The position numbers and the translations under genes were made by a program. A DNA stretch of 40,853 bases from contig JADYYN010000131.1 of the NCBI GenBank assembly GCA_020853635.1, positions 1 to 40,853 on the forward strand, written 5' to 3'. This DNA comes from Gemmatimonadaceae bacterium (GTDB lineage Bacteria; Gemmatimonadota; Gemmatimonadetes; Gemmatimonadales; Gemmatimonadaceae). Shown in pieces: positions 33,157 through 40,853 of this stretch; positions within the stretch are counted from its first letter, which is position 1; each line of letters opens with the position of its first letter. Under the pieces are notes generated by a model. The model had not been told where the DNA came from. It worked only from the letters and a program-made list of their open reading frames with translations, and did no database searches.

Positions 33157-35379
33157 GTGACACGCCACACTGCACTCGCCGCGCTCCTCGCTCTCACTCT
33201 CCGTGCCACGTCCGCTGATGCGCAGACGACCGCCGGTGCCGCACGCCGCGGCACGGCGACACCGGTCACGGTAGCGCCGCGCATCGACGGACGGCTCGAC
33301 GACGACGCGTGGCGCAACGCCGCACTGTACGATGCGTTCGTCCAGCGCGAACCCATCGAAGGGAACCCGGTCTCGGAGCGCACCGAGGTGCGCATCGTCA
33401 CCGACGGCACGGCGCTCTATGTCGCCGCGTGGCTGCTCGATCGCGAGCCGCAACTCATCGTGCCGAGCGAGAAGATCCGCGACGTGACGCTCACCAACAG
33501 CGACTACTTCGCGTTCATCCTCGACACCTACCACGATCGGCAGAACGGCTTCCTCTTCGGCACCACACCGGCCGGCATCGAGCACGACGCCCAGATCATC
33601 CGCGAGGGTGAGGGTGGTGGCGTGTTCCAGCAGGGCCAGAACCGCGCGCAGGCCGGCGCGCTGGGTGGCATCAACGTGAACTGGGATGCGAGCTGGACCG
33701 TCGCCACGTCGCAGGACTCGCTCGGGTGGTACGCGGAGTTCCGCATCCCGTTCTCGACCATCCGCTACGGCGCCGGCGACGTGCAGACCTGGGGCCTCAA
33801 CATCATGCGGGGCATCCGCCGACGGAACGAGGAAGCGTTCTGGTCGCGAGTGTCGCGGCAGTTCAGCATCAACCGACTCTCACAGGCCGGCACGCTCGAG
33901 TCGCTGGCGGTGCCCGCGCAGCGCATCGCCACCGTCACGCCGTACGTGCTCGGCAACACGGCGCGCAACTTCGCGACGCAAACGCAGTTCCGCGGCGTCG
34001 GGGAGACCGGCGCCGACGCCAAACTCGGACTCACGCCGAGCCTGACGCTCGACCTCACCTACAACACCGACTTCGCGCAGGTCGAGGTCGATGAGCAGCG
34101 CACCAACCTCACGCGCTTCCCCATCTTCTTCCCCGAGAAACGCCCGTTCTTCCTCGAGAACGCCGGCATCTTCTCGGCCGGCACACCGCAGGCGGTCGAT
34201 CTCTTCTTCACCCGCCGCATCGGCATCGACTCCGTCGGACAGCCCGTGCCGATCCTCGGCGGTGGGCGACTCACCGGGCGCATCGCGGGACTCACCGTGG
34301 GCGCGCTGCAGATGATCACCGACGATGTGAACGGCGTCGCCGGCAACTCATATACCGTCGCGCGCGTGCTCCGTGAGGTCTCGGCGCGCTCGCGCGTCGG
34401 GGTGATCGCGGCGCAGCGACTCCGCGTCGGCGACAGCGACGACCACAACCGCGTGTACGGCCTGGATGCCCGCGTGGGCATCGGTCAGGCCTGGACCGCC
34501 GACGCGTGGGCCGCGCGCAGCGAGACCCCGGGCCGCAGCGGCGATGCCACCTCGTTCAGCGGTCGTCTCGCCTACGTGACGCGCGACTGGAGCCACTCGG
34601 CGCGTGTGCTCAAGGTAGGGGACGATTTCAATCCCGAGCTCGGATTCATGAGCCGACCGGCGGGGTATCGGTTCGACGAGCTCATGTTCATGCGTCTCGT
34701 GCGCAGCAGTTCGTGGGCGACGGTGCGCCAGTGGAACCCGCACGTCTCACTGCGTCGCTACGTCGGGACGGACGGCTTCCTGCAGTCATCGCACGTGCAC
34801 GTCGACGTGACCGAGGTGGAGTTCAACAGCGCCGGACGACTAGGCCCCGAGCTGAACTTCTACTCCGAGGGACTGCAGGCGCCGTTCACCATCGCGCCGG
34901 GCGTCGTGCTGCAACCGGGGCAGTACCAGTGGGCGCAATACGGGCTCGACTGGTCCTCCAATCCGAGCGCACCGTTGTCATTCCTCAGCCGCGTGGACGT
35001 GGGACCGTTCTACAGCGGCTCGCGCGCCGGTGGCAACATCTCCGTCACCGCGCGGCAGGGCAGCTCGATCTCGGCGTCGCTGCTCTACGACTACCAGGAC
35101 GTGAACCTGCCCGAAGGGGACTTCGTCCGTCAGCTGATGGGCGTGAAGCTCGCCTACTTCTTCACGCCACGCGTCTTCGTGCAGTCGCTCACCCAGTACA
35201 ACAATCAGGGAGAGGTGTTCACCGCGAACCTGCGGTTCGCGTGGCTCAACACGGCAGGCACCGGTCTCTTCGTGGTCTTTAACGATGGCGAGTCCGCCGA
35301 CAGCTTCACCCGCTGGCGCCTCCCCATCCAGCGGTCCCTCACCGTGAAGTACTCGTATCAGCTCGGCCGTGCCGGCTGA
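33157..35379 (+). CDS. DUF5916 outer-membrane protein with CBM9-like domain
   Basis: 740 residues. Signal peptide (LAALLALTLRATSADAQ, about residue 23), then a carbohydrate-binding-module-9-like beta-sandwich (PRIDGRLDDDAWRNA to about residue 200), then the DUF5916 region, predicted as a beta-barrel: FPIFFPEKRPFFLENAGIF is its most conserved block and aromatic-ended strands continue to YSYQLG. Function unproven; related proteins occur beside proteases and TonB systems. GTG at 33157 is chosen because it gives the signal peptide; the frame extends upstream through the previous gene and its terminator. It ends 9 bp from a convergent gene. Confidence 0.88.
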   Translation: MTRHTALAALLALTLRATSADAQTTAGAARRGTATPVTVAPRIDGRLDDDAWRNAALYDAFVQREPIEGNPVSERTEVRIVTDGTALYVAAWLLDREPQLIVPSEKIRDVTLTNSDYFAFILDTYHDRQNGFLFGTTPAGIEHDAQIIREGEGGGVFQQGQNRAQAGALGGINVNWDASWTVATSQDSLGWYAEFRIPFSTIRYGAGDVQTWGLNIMRGIRRRNEEAFWSRVSRQFSINRLSQAGTLESLAVPAQRIATVTPYVLGNTARNFATQTQFRGVGETGADAKLGLTPSLTLDLTYNTDFAQVEVDEQRTNLTRFPIFFPEKRPFFLENAGIFSAGTPQAVDLFFTRRIGIDSVGQPVPILGGGRLTGRIAGLTVGALQMITDDVNGVAGNSYTVARVLREVSARSRVGVIAAQRLRVGDSDDHNRVYGLDARVGIGQAWTADAWAARSETPGRSGDATSFSGRLAYVTRDWSHSARVLKVGDDFNPELGFMSRPAGYRFDELMFMRLVRSSSWATVRQWNPHVSLRRYVGTDGFLQSSHVHVDVTEVEFNSAGRLGPELNFYSEGLQAPFTIAPGVVLQPGQYQWAQYGLDWSSNPSAPLSFLSRVDVGPFYSGSRAGGNISVTARQGSSISASLLYDYQDVNLPEGDFVRQLMGVKLAYFFTPRVFVQSLTQYNNQGEVFTANLRFAWLNTAGTGLFVVFNDGESADSFTRWRLPIQRSLTVKYSYQLGRAG

Positions 35380-35388
35380 GCGGCGCGG

Positions 35389-37143
35389 CTACGGTCGACG
35401 CTCCGGGAACACGAGATCGTAGAACGCGACCTTCTCGCCCTTGTCGATGAACGTCGACTGCGAGACGCGTGACCCATCCGGCGCCGCGACCGTGAGGAAC
35501 ACCTCCACGCCGACCGGGATGTCGCAGATCGCGTAGCGCCCTTCGATGGTCGTGCGCGCGCGCGCGGTCCGCGCTTCGTCGAGGTTGGACGTCGCGCCGC
35601 GCGGGATGCGCGCGACGACCGAGCCACCGACGACCACACTCCCATCCCGTCGTGCGACGGACCCCATGAGTACCGCATGACCGGGTTTGTCGCCGCACGA
35701 CTCGGTCGCCAGCTCGAGCAAGGTCTTCACGCGCACCTGCTCACGCTGCGTCCGTGGCGTTTGGTCGAACCGCACGCGGATCCGCTCGGGCTCCACGTCG
35801 AACGCGGAGTAGTACGGCGTGGTGATCTCCACGGCATAGTCGCCGCCGACCAGCCCGTCGAAGCGTACTCGGCCCTGTCCGTCCGAGACGACCTGCTGGT
35901 CGGAGCCGGAGAACGCTGCGGCGGCCCCTGGAGACGGCACGAGTCGACCAGCGTCGACCGAGACCACATCGATGTCCAGCACGGAGGTCGCACGCGACCA
36001 CAACACCTCGGGTCGCTCCTTCGCTCGCACCGCGAGCAGATCACCGCCGGTGACTCGCATGCGTGAGGTCTGCGGCACCTCGAAGTAGTCCGAGCGCCAC
36101 GTATTCACCGCGGTGCCCGCCCGGCGCACCGTATCCGCGAGCGCAGAGCGCACGGGGATCGGCGCACGGATGAGCCAGCGCGGAAGGATCCACGCACCGT
36201 TGGTGAGCTGTGCGAACTCGATCTCGCCGCCCGCCTGCATGTCCTTCACGGTCTCGGGCACGTTCACGTACGAGAACTCCACCTTTGCCAACTTCCGCGT
36301 GTCGGCCTCGAACAGCAACACGCCCTTGATCTCCGACCGGCGCACGGTCGCGAGTGGCGCGAACTCCAGCGCGATATGTGTCGGCGCGGCCGCCGAGGGT
36401 GGCCGCATGGTGAAGCAGTGGGAACGGGTGAAGTACGGCGACAGCAGCACGGTGAGATCCGGCGCCACGTAGCGCAGCCCGGAATCGGTGGGCGTCACGT
36501 ACCCGCGCGTCTCGAGAGTCTCCGGCGCGAATGACGTCCACGGCTGCACGCCCTCGCTGCGCACTCGACCGAACACCGACTCCAGCAGCAGCGGCGGCGG
36601 GCGCGTGTCGAGCTTGCGGCTGTGCAACATCATGTCGAACCGATAACTCAACTCGCGGATGGTGATGTCCGCCGCGAGGATGGCCGTGCGGGCTTCGTCC
36701 CAGAGGATCGCCGACGCGAGCCCCTCGGCGGGATTCGATTTGCAGTCGGCGGTCTCAGAGGCCGTGACCGTCGGCAAGCGCACCGGCAGCTGATCGAGCG
36801 CCAAGCGCACCGTGGTGTCGCGGCGCACGTCGATCGCCGCGCTGGTCCACGGCAGGAATCCGATGCGCAGCGTGCGAAGACGATACGTCCCGGGCGCAGG
36901 CGCCCGGACGACGAAACGCCCCTGCATGTCGGAGAGACTGCGCGCCCGCACCGTCTCGGCGTCGTCGAGCAGCAGGACCACCACGCCGAGGATCGGCGCA
37001 TCGTCGATGCCGCGCACGACGGTGCCGTTTACGGCCTGCGCACGCAGCGCGGCGGGCGCGAACACCAGGGAGAAGAGCATGAGCGCCGCTGCGGACGGCG
37101 CAGCGAACGCCGCACGAAGCGCGCGCGAGAACGAGTGGATCAC
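35389..37143 (-). CDS. Secreted protein with carboxypeptidase-regulatory-like domains
   Basis: 584 residues. Hydrophobic signal ending APAALRAQ (about residue 36), then a CarboxypepD_reg-like domain (about 38-120: VNGTVVRGIDDAPILGVVV, DMQGRFVVRAPAPGTYRLRTLRIGF split by a loop), a long middle region of the kind seen in TonB-receptor-like proteins without barrels (LLFEADTRKLAKVEFSYVN), and two more Ig-like repeats at the end (GQGRVRFDGLVGGDYAVEI; TIEGRYAICDIPVGVEVFL). Gemmatimonadota carry many such proteins; the role is unknown. I chose GTG 37143 (37149 also possible) because a promoter and operator-like palindrome lie directly upstream, excluding the ATG at 37248. Confidence 0.75.
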   Translation of the reverse strand: MIHSFSRALRAAFAAPSAAALMLFSLVFAPAALRAQAVNGTVVRGIDDAPILGVVVLLLDDAETVRARSLSDMQGRFVVRAPAPGTYRLRTLRIGFLPWTSAAIDVRRDTTVRLALDQLPVRLPTVTASETADCKSNPAEGLASAILWDEARTAILAADITIRELSYRFDMMLHSRKLDTRPPPLLLESVFGRVRSEGVQPWTSFAPETLETRGYVTPTDSGLRYVAPDLTVLLSPYFTRSHCFTMRPPSAAAPTHIALEFAPLATVRRSEIKGVLLFEADTRKLAKVEFSYVNVPETVKDMQAGGEIEFAQLTNGAWILPRWLIRAPIPVRSALADTVRRAGTAVNTWRSDYFEVPQTSRMRVTGGDLLAVRAKERPEVLWSRATSVLDIDVVSVDAGRLVPSPGAAAAFSGSDQQVVSDGQGRVRFDGLVGGDYAVEITTPYYSAFDVEPERIRVRFDQTPRTQREQVRVKTLLELATESCGDKPGHAVLMGSVARRDGSVVVGGSVVARIPRGATSNLDEARTARARTTIEGRYAICDIPVGVEVFLTVAAPDGSRVSQSTFIDKGEKVAFYDLVFPERRP

Positions 37144-37178
37144 GGACACGACCGGCGTTGGGGAGACCGCATATGCTG

Positions 37179-37209
37179 ATTCTACCCTTGTCCCAGCGGA
37201 TGTGGTCAA
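37179..37209 (-). promoter_or_regulatory. Promoter of the carboxypeptidase-regulatory-domain gene
   Basis: On the minus strand TTGACC (37209-37204) and TAGAAT (37184-37179) are 19 bp apart. The -10 is 5 of 6 to consensus. The leader to GTG 37143 would be about 30 nt. Confidence 0.45.
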
Positions 37210-37218
37210 CGCTGGGAC
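37190..37218. promoter_or_regulatory. Operator-like palindrome GTCCCAGCG-N11-CGCTGGGAC
   Basis: Two perfect 9-bp arms (37190-37198, 37210-37218) flank 11 bp that contain the -35 box of the minus-strand promoter. A further half-site TGGGACG occurs at 37238-37244, 25 bp from the first. A dimeric repressor could act here; the regulator is not in the window. Confidence 0.5.
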
Positions 37219-37321
37219 GAAAGGAGTTGCGCGGTGTTGGGACGTCATCCGACAGCCATTCGCGGGTTCGGCCGGATACCCTAGACAATTTGTCGGAATT
37301 GCAATAACCTCAATCGTCATA

Positions 37322-37340
37322 AATGATACCCATTCTCATC
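37322..37340 (+). promoter_or_regulatory. Fur-box-like site before the PepSY gene
   Basis: TGATACCCATTCTCA (37324-37338) matches the 7-1-7 Fur consensus TGATAATNATTATCA at 11 of 14 defined positions, in an AT-rich pocket 30 nt before the ATG. PepSY membrane proteins are often iron-regulated, which supports it. Confidence 0.5.
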
Positions 37341-37368
37341 TAAAGTTAACCTCGTACTGCTAAACAAG

Positions 37369-38526
37369 ATGCGAACTGTCGGCAGCGTAGTCCGCAGTGC
37401 CTTCTTCTGGGTCCACCTCGCCGTTGGCGTCGCCGCGAGCGCACTCATCCTCCTCATGTCCGTCACCGGTGTGCTCCTTGGATTCGAACGCCAATCCATC
37501 GCCGCCATCGACGGCACGGCCGCCGTCGCGCCGGCCCCAGGACTCCCGCGACTCCCGATCGACTCCGTGCTCGCTCGGCAGGCCATCGACCGCGCTGATG
37601 TCGCCAGTGTCGTCATGCGCGCCGAGCCCGATCGGCCGCTGACCATCCGATTCCGCGAACGCGATCGCTCGGCGCTGCTCGTCGACCCATGGCGAGGCAC
37701 CACCGTCGAGGCCCCGCCACCGGGGAAGGGTCAGGCCTTCTTCTCGGCGCTGCGTCGCTGGCATCGTTGGGTGGGCGCGACCGGCAGTGAGTGGCGCACG
37801 CGATTCCGCGCGGCGACCGGTGCGGCCAATCTCGCGTTCCTGTTCCTCGTGCTCTCGGGCCTGTACCTCTGGTGGCCGAGCCAGTGGACGAGGCAGCGGC
37901 TCGTCGCCACCACCGTGCCGCGCCTGAGCGCCACGGGGAAAGCTCGCGACTTCAACTGGCACCACAGCTTCGGATTCCTCGCCGCGGTCCCGCTCGCACT
38001 CGTCGTCGCGTCGGGCGTGTTCATCTCGTACCAGTGGCCGGGGCGACTGCTGGACCGCTTCGTCGGCTCGCCGGAGGAACGCGCCGAGTCAGCACCACCG
38101 TCGCCCGAACTCGCGCCACGCCACGACGACGCGCCCCTCGACCGCAGCGTCGCACACGCGATCGCCGCACACCCGGACTGGCGACAACTCACCCTCACGC
38201 TCCCGGCCGACCGCGACTCCGTGCTACGGATCGCCGTGGCCGAAGGAAATACGTATCGCCCCGACCAACGCTACACGCTGACCTTCGCACGCACGAGCGG
38301 CGCGGTACTCGCCACGAGCGGCTACGCCGACCTCAGCCTGAGCCGACGGATCCGCGCCTGGGTGCGCTTCGGCCACACCGGCGAAGTGTTCGGCGTCACC
38401 GGGCAACTCGTCGCGACGCTCGTCACCGCCGTCGGCGCGCTGCTCGTGTGGACGGGCCTGGCACTCAGCTGGCGGCGCTGGCGTCAGTGGCGCGGCCGCC
38501 GTCGCGTCCTATCTTCTCCTGCGTGA
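37369..38526 (+). CDS. PepSY-associated membrane protein, probably iron-regulated
   Basis: 385 residues of the PepSY_TM family, thought to act as inner-membrane reductases in siderophore-iron uptake. TM1 at about 12-38 with H16 (FFWVHLAVG), then RRWHRWVG, a second TM region (NLAFLFLVLSGLYLWWP), NWHHSFGF before TM3, and RFGHTGEVFGVTGQ leading into the last TM. The conserved histidines fit haem binding. A periplasmic PepSY-like stretch (PDWRQLTLTLPADRDSVL) lies near residues 265-285. Regulation by Fur is suggested by the upstream site. The gene downstream encodes a secreted plug-like protein; a 7-bp hairpin (38527-38533 with 38541-38547) lies between. Confidence 0.88.
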   Translation: MRTVGSVVRSAFFWVHLAVGVAASALILLMSVTGVLLGFERQSIAAIDGTAAVAPAPGLPRLPIDSVLARQAIDRADVASVVMRAEPDRPLTIRFRERDRSALLVDPWRGTTVEAPPPGKGQAFFSALRRWHRWVGATGSEWRTRFRAATGAANLAFLFLVLSGLYLWWPSQWTRQRLVATTVPRLSATGKARDFNWHHSFGFLAAVPLALVVASGVFISYQWPGRLLDRFVGSPEERAESAPPSPELAPRHDDAPLDRSVAHAIAAHPDWRQLTLTLPADRDSVLRIAVAEGNTYRPDQRYTLTFARTSGAVLATSGYADLSLSRRIRAWVRFGHTGEVFGVTGQLVATLVTAVGALLVWTGLALSWRRWRQWRGRRRVLSSPA

Positions 38527-38565
38527 CCCGCGGCGAGCGACCGCGGGCTGTGCGCAGGAGCGGAG

Positions 38566-38994
38566 ATGCGGCGGTTCATCGGTCGGCTCATGTTGGCAGT
38601 GCTCGTTCTCGCAACGTTCGCCGTGAGCAGCGACGCGCAGGAGGCGAAGAAGAAGCGCGGCGACCGCAATCGGCTCCTGCAGGAGGAGATCGTCGAAGCG
38701 GGTGCCGCCATCGTCACCGCCCGCGACGCGATCCGCATGCTGCGGCCGCAGTGGCTCAATCCGCCCATGGGCCGCATGGCCTCATCAAACGTCGGCGGCG
38801 CCGGCGGCGGTCAGCAGAGCTTGATCCTCTACATCGACGACCAGCGCCAACCCGATCTCGAGATCCTCACGCAGGTGAAATCGGCCGACATCGTCGAGAT
38901 GCGCTACCTCGATCAGAATCGCGCCGTGCAGTACCGCGGCCCTGGACATGAAGCGGGCGTGATCGAGATCAAGACGCATCGCTCCAAACCCTAG
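38566..38994 (+). CDS. Small secreted protein resembling a TonB-receptor plug domain
   Basis: 142 residues. Signal peptide to about residue 25 (AVSSDAQ), a Lys/Arg-rich segment, then a compact domain whose end (LILYIDDQRQPDLEIL, KSADIVEMRYLD, GHEAGVIEIKTH) copies the layout of the TonB plug signature (…IDGV…, DIESIEVLKG, GVILITTK). There is no barrel, so it cannot be a receptor. AGGAG lies 5 nt before the ATG. Function unknown; possibly a periplasmic or cell-surface partner of TonB systems. Its TAG overlaps the GTG of the next gene by one base. Confidence 0.7.
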   Translation: MRRFIGRLMLAVLVLATFAVSSDAQEAKKKRGDRNRLLQEEIVEAGAAIVTARDAIRMLRPQWLNPPMGRMASSNVGGAGGGQQSLILYIDDQRQPDLEILTQVKSADIVEMRYLDQNRAVQYRGPGHEAGVIEIKTHRSKP

Positions 38995-39809
38995 TGACCG
39001 ACGCTCCGGATCCGGCGTCGCAGGCGCCGACGCTGCGCGGCACGCTCCGCCCGCTCTACCGCGCCCTCCTCGGCGAGGGGATGCGCGCGCGACTGCGTCC
39101 GCTCACATATCCCGCCGACACCGCGTTCCGTGCCGCACTCTGGCGCGGGGCACAGGGCGCGGTCGCCGCAGGCCCCTTCACCGGACTCAAGCTCGCGCCG
39201 CGTCCGTTCCTCCCGCACCTCCTCGGGACGTACGAGCGCGAGCTGCATCCCACCATCGACGCGCTCTGCACGCGGAAGTGGAAACGCGTCATCAACATCG
39301 GTGGTGGCAACGGCTTCTACATCGCCGGACTAGGCCGTCGCATCCCGGGCGCCGAACTCATCGTGTTCGAACTCACCGCCGAGGCCCGTGCGGTGATCGC
39401 CGCGACCATGACGCGCAACGGCCTGCAGGACCGCATGACCATCCTCGGCGCGGCGGATCAGAGCAACTTCGCCGCCGCACTCGGTGATGGCGAGGACACA
39501 CTCGTGGTGATCGACGTCGAAGGGCTGGAGATCGAACTCACCGATCTCACGCGGATCCCCGGGCTCCGTCGCGCGACGCTGCTCGTGGAGACCCACGACG
39601 TGATCCGTCCCGGCTGTCGCGACGCGGTGGTCGCACACCTCGGCGCCACACACGCCGTGAACGCGATCCCCACTCAGGCGCGCACGCTGGCGGACTTCCC
39701 GCGTGAGTTGTCGCCCTGGTTGATGCGACTCGCCCCGAGTCGCTGTGTAGAGGCCGTGCAGGAGTGGCGCGGCGGGCCGCAGGAGTGGTTGCTGCTCGAA
39801 CCGCGGTAA
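38994..39809 (+). CDS. Methyltransferase-like protein (FkbM/SAM-binding fold)
   Basis: 271 residues. A Rossmann-type nucleotide site VINIGGGNGFYIAGLG begins near residue 98, followed by the acidic strand end AELIVFELTAEARAV, the second strand MTILGAADQSNF, and TLVVIDVEGLEIEL, which matches the conserved Asp-Val-Glu-Gly of FkbM methyltransferases. The first 90 residues are Arg/Leu-rich and unassigned. Substrate unknown. The GTG start overlaps the previous stop (TAGTG), so it is coupled to the plug-like gene. Confidence 0.72.
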   Translation: MTDAPDPASQAPTLRGTLRPLYRALLGEGMRARLRPLTYPADTAFRAALWRGAQGAVAAGPFTGLKLAPRPFLPHLLGTYERELHPTIDALCTRKWKRVINIGGGNGFYIAGLGRRIPGAELIVFELTAEARAVIAATMTRNGLQDRMTILGAADQSNFAAALGDGEDTLVVIDVEGLEIELTDLTRIPGLRRATLLVETHDVIRPGCRDAVVAHLGATHAVNAIPTQARTLADFPRELSPWLMRLAPSRCVEAVQEWRGGPQEWLLLEPR

Positions 39810-39842
39810 GTCGACATGAGTGGCGCGGCTGTGAGCGCCCTA

Positions 39843-39880
39843 CTCCCATCTCACATCTCCAATCTCCCATCTCCCATCTC
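39843..39880 (+). repeat. Pyrimidine-rich heptamer array before the DUF4287 gene
   Basis: Units CCCATCT, CACATCT, CCAATCT, CCCATCT, CCCATCT end 8 nt before ATG 39888. Bases 39843-39860 are identical to 13063-13080. No matching purine arm is seen upstream. Confidence 0.8.
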
Positions 39881-39887
39881 GACGCAC

Positions 39888-40139
39888 ATGGCGCCCAAGA
39901 AGATCCCCCTGCCCCCCGCCCCGAAGCCCGGCGAGAAACTGAAGGGCCCCGAATCGTACTTCCCGAGCATCGAGAAGACCTATGGCAAACCCATGCGCCA
40001 CTGGGTCGACCTTACGGCGAAGTTGCTGGAAAAGAAGGCGCACATGGAAGTGGTCGCGGTACTCAAGAGCGAGCACGCGCTGGGCCATGGCCACGCGAAC
40101 GCGATCGTGGCGTACGTCCGCGCCGCGCTCGCCGAGTGA
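39888..40139 (+). CDS. DUF4287 small protein
   Basis: 83 residues. SYFPSIEKTYGKPMRHWVDL and SEHALGHGHANAIVAYVRA are the DUF4287 hallmarks (a helix pair ending in GHGHA). The first 15 residues (APKKIPLPPAPKPGEKL) are a Pro/Lys-rich tail. Function unknown; probably cytoplasmic. The frame is open to an ATG at 39816, but those codons are the heptamer array, so I use 39888. It converges with glnS, 9 bp apart. Confidence 0.85.
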   Translation: MAPKKIPLPPAPKPGEKLKGPESYFPSIEKTYGKPMRHWVDLTAKLLEKKAHMEVVAVLKSEHALGHGHANAIVAYVRAALAE

Positions 40140-40148
40140 GGGCGGGAG

Positions 40149-40853
40149 TCAGCCCTTCTTCACTTCCTTCGCCCAACTGTCGCGCAGTCCGACGATGCGG
40201 TTGAACACCAGCTTGTCGGCCGTCGAGTCCTCGTCGCTCATGAAGTAGCCGGTGCGCTCGAACTGATACCGCGACCCCACCGGGTCAGCGGCCACATTGG
40301 GCTCGATCTTCGCGTCGCGGATGATCACCAGCGACTCCGGATTCAGTGACGCGAGGAAATCCTGCCCCTCGGGCACGTCGTCGGGATCGGGGTTCGAGAA
40401 CAACCGATCATACAAGCGCACCTCACAGGTCTTCGCGTGCGCCGCCGAGACCCAGTGGATGGTGCCCTTCACCTTGCGGTCGGCGTTCGCGCCGCCGCTG
40501 CGCGTCTCGGGGTCGTAGGTGCAGCGCAACTCGGTGATGTTGCCCGCGGCGTCCTTCACGACCGCTTCGCACTTGATGATGTACCCGAACCGCAGCCGCA
40601 CCTCGTTCCCCGGCGAGAGCCGGAAGAACTTCTTCGGCGGGTCTTCCATGAAGTCGTCGCGGTCGATGAAGAGCTCACGCGAGAACGGCACCGCGCGCGT
40701 GCCCGTCTTGGGCACGTCGTGCGGATAGTTCTGCCCCACCAACTCCTCGCTCTGCCCTTCCGGGTAGTTCGTGAGCACCACCTTCACCGGATTCAGCACG
40801 CACAACACGCGCGGCACTTCCATGTTGAGGTCGTTGCGCACCGCATGCTCGAA
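40149..40853 (-). CDS. glnS: Glutaminyl-tRNA synthetase, C-terminal part (5' end outside window)
   Basis: 234 residues of GlnRS, which charges tRNA-Gln. The visible part is the two-beta-barrel anticodon-binding region: PRVLCVLNPVKVVLTNYPEG, REDLF-like RELFIDRDDFMEDPPKKFFRL, GNEVRLRFGYIIKCE, KVKGTIHWVSA, and FERTGYFMSDEDS near the end. The catalytic HIGH/KMSKS core is beyond the window edge. Presence of GlnRS implies direct charging, at least in part, rather than only the GatCAB amidation route. Confidence 0.96.
   Translation of the reverse strand, partial: FEHAVRNDLNMEVPRVLCVLNPVKVVLTNYPEGQSEELVGQNYPHDVPKTGTRAVPFSRELFIDRDDFMEDPPKKFFRLSPGNEVRLRFGYIIKCEAVVKDAAGNITELRCTYDPETRSGGANADRKVKGTIHWVSAAHAKTCEVRLYDRLFSNPDPDDVPEGQDFLASLNPESLVIIRDAKIEPNVAADPVGSRYQFERTGYFMSDEDSTADKLVFNRIVGLRDSWAKEVKKG

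Noticed and set aside
35380-35400. Terminator between the DUF5916 gene and the convergent gene
   Set aside because: Only short imperfect stems and no T run are visible in the 9-bp gap and its edges.

Overview
The window is about 41 kb of high-GC bacterial chromosome with about 36 protein genes packed on both strands. I see no rRNA, tRNA, CRISPR array, insertion sequence or phage gene. Gene content points to a Gram-negative, aerobic, soil-type chemoorganotroph: TonB-dependent receptors with a carboxypeptidase-like front domain, a DUF5916 outer-membrane protein, many lipoproteins, a large Ser/Thr kinase with an extracytoplasmic TPR region, a DUF1080/Gfo-Idh-MocA sugar cluster and a GlnRS. The best guess is Gemmatimonadota; this is inferred from gene content only.

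Layout. 1-1584: the 3' end of aconitase and a diacylglycerol-kinase-like lipid kinase. 1663-12986: a same-strand run in which almost every gene touches or overlaps the next: two secreted peroxiredoxins, glycerate 2-kinase, then the agmatine-to-putrescine pair (N-carbamoylputrescine amidase, agmatine deiminase), a transmembrane Ser/Thr kinase, a solute-binding lipoprotein, a chemoreceptor and queC. queE follows after a repeat-filled gap. 13960-19620: a TonB receptor with a textbook terminator, then a GDPD/ABC exporter pair. 19634-24579: a lipoprotein, two MFS carriers, an M28 peptidase and an acyltransferase. 24619-32314: a carbohydrate-type cluster (TIM-barrel isomerase, M20 peptidase and Gfo/Idh/MocA on +; DUF1080 lipoprotein, NupG-like carrier, Tat-exported Gfo/Idh/MocA and CutC on -), consistent with 3-keto-sugar chemistry. 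32495-40853: a DUF4136 lipoprotein, a DUF5916 protein, a carboxypeptidase-regulatory-domain protein divergent from a PepSY membrane protein with a Fur-box-like site, a plug-like secreted protein, a methyltransferase-like protein, a DUF4287 protein and the 3' end of glnS.

The most unusual signal is not a gene. Five gene boundaries carry tandem 7-bp repeats. In four of them purine-rich heptamers are followed by pyrimidine-rich heptamers that are their reverse complement, giving long potential hairpins with arms of up to 15 perfect base pairs. The arrays overlap stop codons, sit exactly 8 nt before two start codons, and create false N-terminal extensions. A second signal is a recurring TANNNT box 6-7 nt before the start codon of five genes that lack a Shine-Dalgarno sequence, suggesting leaderless transcripts. 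A third is the stop-start coupled kinase/binding-protein/chemoreceptor trio with no permease genes.
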